A stretch of 64,000 nt of DNA from Bacteroidota bacterium (GTDB lineage Bacteria; Bacteroidota; Bacteroidia; Cytophagales; Cyclobacteriaceae): positions 1 through 64,000 of the forward strand of contig JAFDYX010000030.1 of NCBI GenBank assembly GCA_018267215.1, read 5' to 3'. Positions 61,209 through 64,000 of the stretch are shown piece after piece. The notes under the pieces were generated by a model. It was not told where the DNA came from, did no database searches, and saw only the letters and a program-made list of their open reading frames with translations. The position numbers and the translations under genes are program-made. The stretch's first letter is position 1. Every line of letters begins with the position of its first letter.

Positions 61209-62099
61209 ATGAAATACTATAACGAAGACACGATCATTTTTTTAGACGGACAATTTGTAAAAATTAGAGATGCCTCACCGAGTTTGTTTTCGCAAACACT
61301 TCACTATGGCAACGGTGCTTTTGAGGGGATCCGCTCCTACCAAACCATCCACGGCACTAAGATTTTTAAACCTTACGAGCATTTCGAGCGCCTCATACAA
61401 AGTTGCCGGCTTCTCCATATACCCTTTCACTATAGTCTGGAAGAATTGACACAGTTAAGTTATCAGGTGCTCGAAAAAAATAACCTTTCCAGTGCCTACA
61501 TCCGCCCGTTGGTAATGGCTGGCGAGAACATGGCCTTATCGCGAACGACAGGCTCATCGTTGATGATAGCCGCCTGGACGTGGACTAAATATTTTACGCG
61601 CAAAGAAATTGACGTATGTATTTCGTCTATTCAACGGCCGCACCCTAACAGTACAAAAATAGAAGCCAAAGCCAGTGGTAACTATGTCAATTCCATTATG
61701 GCTTCAAACGAAGCGCGCCACCGTGGCTTTGATGAGGCACTGATGCTGGATACTAACGGTTTAGTAGCCGGGGCTCCGGGCGCCAATTTTTTCTTTGAAA
61801 AAAATGGTGTTCTCTATACTACTCCATTAGGAAGTATTTTGCCGGGAATCACTCGCCAAACTGTCATTGAAATTTGCCGCGAACTGGAACTGCCTATAAA
61901 AGAAAAATGGATTAAACCCGAAGAGTTGCTGAATGCCGACAGTGCATTTTTCTGCGGTACTGCCGCAGAGATTTCTGCCATCGGTTCTATCGAGCGCCAT
62001 CCGATGAACAAGCCTTGGCAATCATCGCTTGGGTTCATTGTACAACAGGCATACGAAAACATGGTGATGGAAAAAAATTACGCTTACGTAATTGTATAG
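61209..62099 (+). CDS. ilvE: Branched-chain amino acid aminotransferase
   Basis: A 296-residue fold-type IV PLP enzyme. LDGQFVKIRDASPSLFSQTLHYGNGAFEGIRSYQT is the N-terminal part with the arginine of the substrate pocket; the PLP lysine is in IEAKASGNYVNSIMASNEA (about 158); FDEALMLDTNGLVAGAPGANFFF and GILPGITRQTVIEI (here SILPGITRQTVIEI) are conserved. It makes Leu, Ile and Val from their 2-keto acids. First gene of the ilvE-ilvD-ilvB operon, about 40 bp downstream of an attenuator. Confidence 0.92.
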   Translation: MKYYNEDTIIFLDGQFVKIRDASPSLFSQTLHYGNGAFEGIRSYQTIHGTKIFKPYEHFERLIQSCRLLHIPFHYSLEELTQLSYQVLEKNNLSSAYIRPLVMAGENMALSRTTGSSLMIAAWTWTKYFTRKEIDVCISSIQRPHPNSTKIEAKASGNYVNSIMASNEARHRGFDEALMLDTNGLVAGAPGANFFFEKNGVLYTTPLGSILPGITRQTVIEICRELELPIKEKWIKPEELLNADSAFFCGTAAEISAIGSIERHPMNKPWQSSLGFIVQQAYENMVMEKNYAYVIV

Positions 62100-62160
62100 T
62101 CCGGCCATCAAGCAATTCAAAAAAAATATAATAGACAACACGAGCATTCATCAATAAAAA

Positions 62161-63840
62161 ATGTCACTCAACAAATACAGCCGCACCCTCACCCAAGACT
62201 CCACCCTGCCGGGCGCACAGGCAATGCTGTACGCCATCGGTTTAAAAGACAACGATATGGGAAAAGCGCAAGTGGGTATTGCCAGCACCGGCTTTGATGG
62301 AAACTCTTGCAACATGCACCTCAACGCGCTGGCCTCGGAAGTAAAGCAAGCCGTGTGGGATCAGGAACTGATCGGTTTGGTGTTTAACACCATTGGCGTA
62401 AGTGATGGCATGAGCAACGGCACCGAAGGCATGCGCTACTCGCTGGTGAGCCGCGAAGTAATTGCCGACTCCATCGAAACAATTTGTGGCGCCCAGTATT
62501 ACGATGGGCTGATAGCCGTAGTAGGCTGCGATAAAAATATGCCCGGCTCGCTCATAGCCATGGGGCGGCTAAACCGACCTTCCATCATGGTGTATGGCGG
62601 CACCATTGCGGCTGGGCACTGGAAAGGAAAATCACTCAACATCGTGTCGGCCTTCGAAGCATTGGGCGAAAAATTAGCCAACAAACTTTCGGACGAAGAT
62701 TACAAAGGCATCATCCAACACTCCTGCCCTGGGGCTGGTGCTTGTGGCGGCATGTACACTGCCAACACCATGGCCTCAGCTATTGAAGCGCTGGGCATGG
62801 CGCTGCCGGGTTCATCCTCTAACCCCGCACTGAGCAAAGAAAAATCGCAGGAGTGTGTGCAGGCAGCACAAGCCATGCGCCTGATTTTGGAAAAAGATAT
62901 TAAGCCGAAGGATGTGATGACCTTCGAAGCATTTGAAAACGCCCTGACAGTTGTGATGGCTTTGGGCGGATCTACCAACGCGGTCATCCACCTGATCGCT
63001 ATGGCCAAGTCGGTGGGTGTGCGTTTAACACAAGAAGATTTTCAGCGCATATCAGACAAGACACCGCTCATTGCCGATTTTAAGCCCAGCGGCAAATACA
63101 TGATGGAAGACCTCCATAAAATTGGCGGCACTCCGTTGGTGATGAAGTACCTGCTCAGCAAAGGATTTTTGCATGGCGATTGTATCACGGTAACAGGTAA
63201 GACTGTGGCTGAAAACCTGCAACACATACCTTCCATCAGTTTTGAAAAACAGGATTTAATTCAGCCTATCGAAAAGCCCATCAAGAGAACGGGGCACATA
63301 CAGATTCTATACGGCAACTTAGCCGAAAAAGGATCAGTAGCAAAAATTACCGGAAAGGAAGGCGAACGCTTTAAAGGTACAGCACGAGTTTTTAATGGTG
63401 AGTTTGAATTAGTGGACGGCATCCGTTCGGGGAAAATAAAAGAAGGTGATGTAATCGTGATCCGTTATGTTGGCCCCAAGGGCGCACCGGGTATGCCCGA
63501 AATGTTAAAGCCTACTTCGCTGATCATGGGTGCGGGCTTGGGCAAATCGGTAGCGCTGATTACTGATGGGCGTTTTTCGGGAGGTACACATGGATTTGTG
63601 GTGGGCCACATCACACCCGAAGCTTTTGATGGTGGCCTGCTCGCCTTAGTGGAAGACGGAGATTGGATTGAGATTGATATTAAAAACAGGCAACTCAACT
63701 TGCTCGTAGAAGAAAAAGTGCTGGCTATCCGCAGGTCGCATGCCAAGCAACCTTCGCTGCGGGTAAGTAGTGGAGTGTTATATAAATATGCTAAACAAGT
63801 AAAAACTGCTGCTGATGGATGCGTTACTGACGAAAGCTGA
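62161..63840 (+). CDS. ilvD: Dihydroxy-acid dehydratase
   Basis: A 559-residue Fe-S dehydratase. [28 protein letters not shown] has the first cluster cysteine, [37 protein letters not shown] carries the second cluster region, and [20 protein letters not shown] is the C-terminal conserved part. It converts dihydroxy-isovalerate and -methylvalerate to keto acids, the step before IlvE. It overlaps the next gene, ilvB, by 26 bp. Confidence 0.94.
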   Translation: MSLNKYSRTLTQDSTLPGAQAMLYAIGLKDNDMGKAQVGIASTGFDGNSCNMHLNALASEVKQAVWDQELIGLVFNTIGVSDGMSNGTEGMRYSLVSREVIADSIETICGAQYYDGLIAVVGCDKNMPGSLIAMGRLNRPSIMVYGGTIAAGHWKGKSLNIVSAFEALGEKLANKLSDEDYKGIIQHSCPGAGACGGMYTANTMASAIEALGMALPGSSSNPALSKEKSQECVQAAQAMRLILEKDIKPKDVMTFEAFENALTVVMALGGSTNAVIHLIAMAKSVGVRLTQEDFQRISDKTPLIADFKPSGKYMMEDLHKIGGTPLVMKYLLSKGFLHGDCITVTGKTVAENLQHIPSISFEKQDLIQPIEKPIKRTGHIQILYGNLAEKGSVAKITGKEGERFKGTARVFNGEFELVDGIRSGKIKEGDVIVIRYVGPKGAPGMPEMLKPTSLIMGAGLGKSVALITDGRFSGGTHGFVVGHITPEAFDGGLLALVEDGDWIEIDIKNRQLNLLVEEKVLAIRRSHAKQPSLRVSSGVLYKYAKQVKTAADGCVTDES

Positions 63841-64000
63841 GCCTGCCCATAAGGAGGCTGCAACACTAAAAATTTCCGGTTCCGAAATTTTACTTCGATG
63901 CCTGATTGAAGAAGGTGTGGAAACAATTTTCGGCTACCCCGGAGGAGCTATCATGCCGATATACGATGCGCTCTACTCTTATGGCGATCAACTCAACCAT
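63815..64000 (+). CDS. ilvB: Acetolactate synthase large subunit, N-terminal part (cut by window end)
   Basis: A 62-codon partial frame, open at the window end. After a polar start ([19 protein letters not shown]), [38 protein letters not shown] is the entry of the TPP-dependent acetolactate synthase family, with the catalytic glutamate still to come. [14 protein letters not shown] is diagnostic. The ATG at 63815 lies within the end of ilvD, so translation is coupled. It catalyses the first common step of Ile, Val and Leu synthesis. Confidence 0.9.
   Translation, partial: MDALLTKAEPAHKEAATLKISGSEILLRCLIEEGVETIFGYPGGAIMPIYDALYSYGDQLNH

Noticed and set aside
1-64000. tRNA, rRNA or integrase attachment sites
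   Set aside because: I looked for cloverleaf-like and rRNA-like stretches in the gene gaps and saw none; a covariance-model search would be needed to exclude them formally.

Overview
The window looks like a chromosomal segment of a Bacteroidota bacterium, most likely of the order Cytophagales. Support comes from the gene set: a TonB receptor with an N-terminal carboxypeptidase-like domain, a CBM9/DUF5916 secreted protein, GTP-type PEP carboxykinase, a long IspG, a DUF6728-like small protein, ORF6N and RHS remnants. Several gene starts also lie just downstream of TAnnTTTG promoter elements, the usual -7 signal of this phylum. I recognise no rRNA, tRNA or CRISPR array. The genus is not determined.

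Layout. 1-3300 is an accessory patch: gene remnants (including a truncated treble-clef repeat protein), two unknown secreted proteins and two families of palindromic repeats. 3300-7060 holds kdnA and kdnB (Kdo8N sugar synthesis for LPS), split by an inserted ORF6N gene that left a copy of the kdnB 5' end behind, then trmN6. 7100-12250 holds a DUF5916 protein, a YceI/MarR pair with a 26-bp palindromic operator candidate, and an M3 oligopeptidase. 12250-12870 is another repeat and RHS-remnant patch. 12870-14760 encodes a phosphoserine phosphatase fused to phosphoglycerate dehydrogenase. 14800-20520 (minus) is a haem uptake locus: TonB receptor, then hmuT, hmuU and hmuV. 20580-29560 carries an M48 protease, an FAH-family enzyme, an M23 peptidase, a BCP peroxiredoxin, split transketolase, Pcm and PckG. 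29600-32920 has two peptide transporters of different superfamilies in tandem. 32950-41430 is a mostly minus-strand housekeeping run: DUF6728-like, ispG, recQ, enoyl-CoA hydratase, comEC, DUF1330, simple repeats and phoH. 41480-49060 is mixed: SAM hydrolase, ABM, AraC with a muconolactone-isomerase-like protein, PagL-like protein, accC, DUF1015 and a GH27 alpha-galactosidase. 49110-56400 is a divalent-metal resistance locus: a CDF exporter divergent from an RND adaptor, pump, TolC and beta-barrel operon.

56420-64000 is a branched-chain amino acid region with two divergent operons. leuC-leuD-leuB-leuA run on the minus strand, and ilvE-ilvD-ilvB (ilvB runs off the end) on the plus strand. The intergenic region appears to hold an attenuator for each. 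On the ilv side a 28-residue leader peptide, very rich in Ile, Leu and Val, precedes a strong terminator. On the leu side a strong terminator sits just upstream of leuC.

The most interesting points are the paired leu/ilv attenuators, the SerB-SerA fusion, the ORF6N insertion scar in the kdn operon, the three-hairpin repeat family with compensatory base changes, the A9 frameshift-like tail of the peroxiredoxin and the MarR/YceI palindrome. No obviously new multi-gene defence or secretion system is visible.
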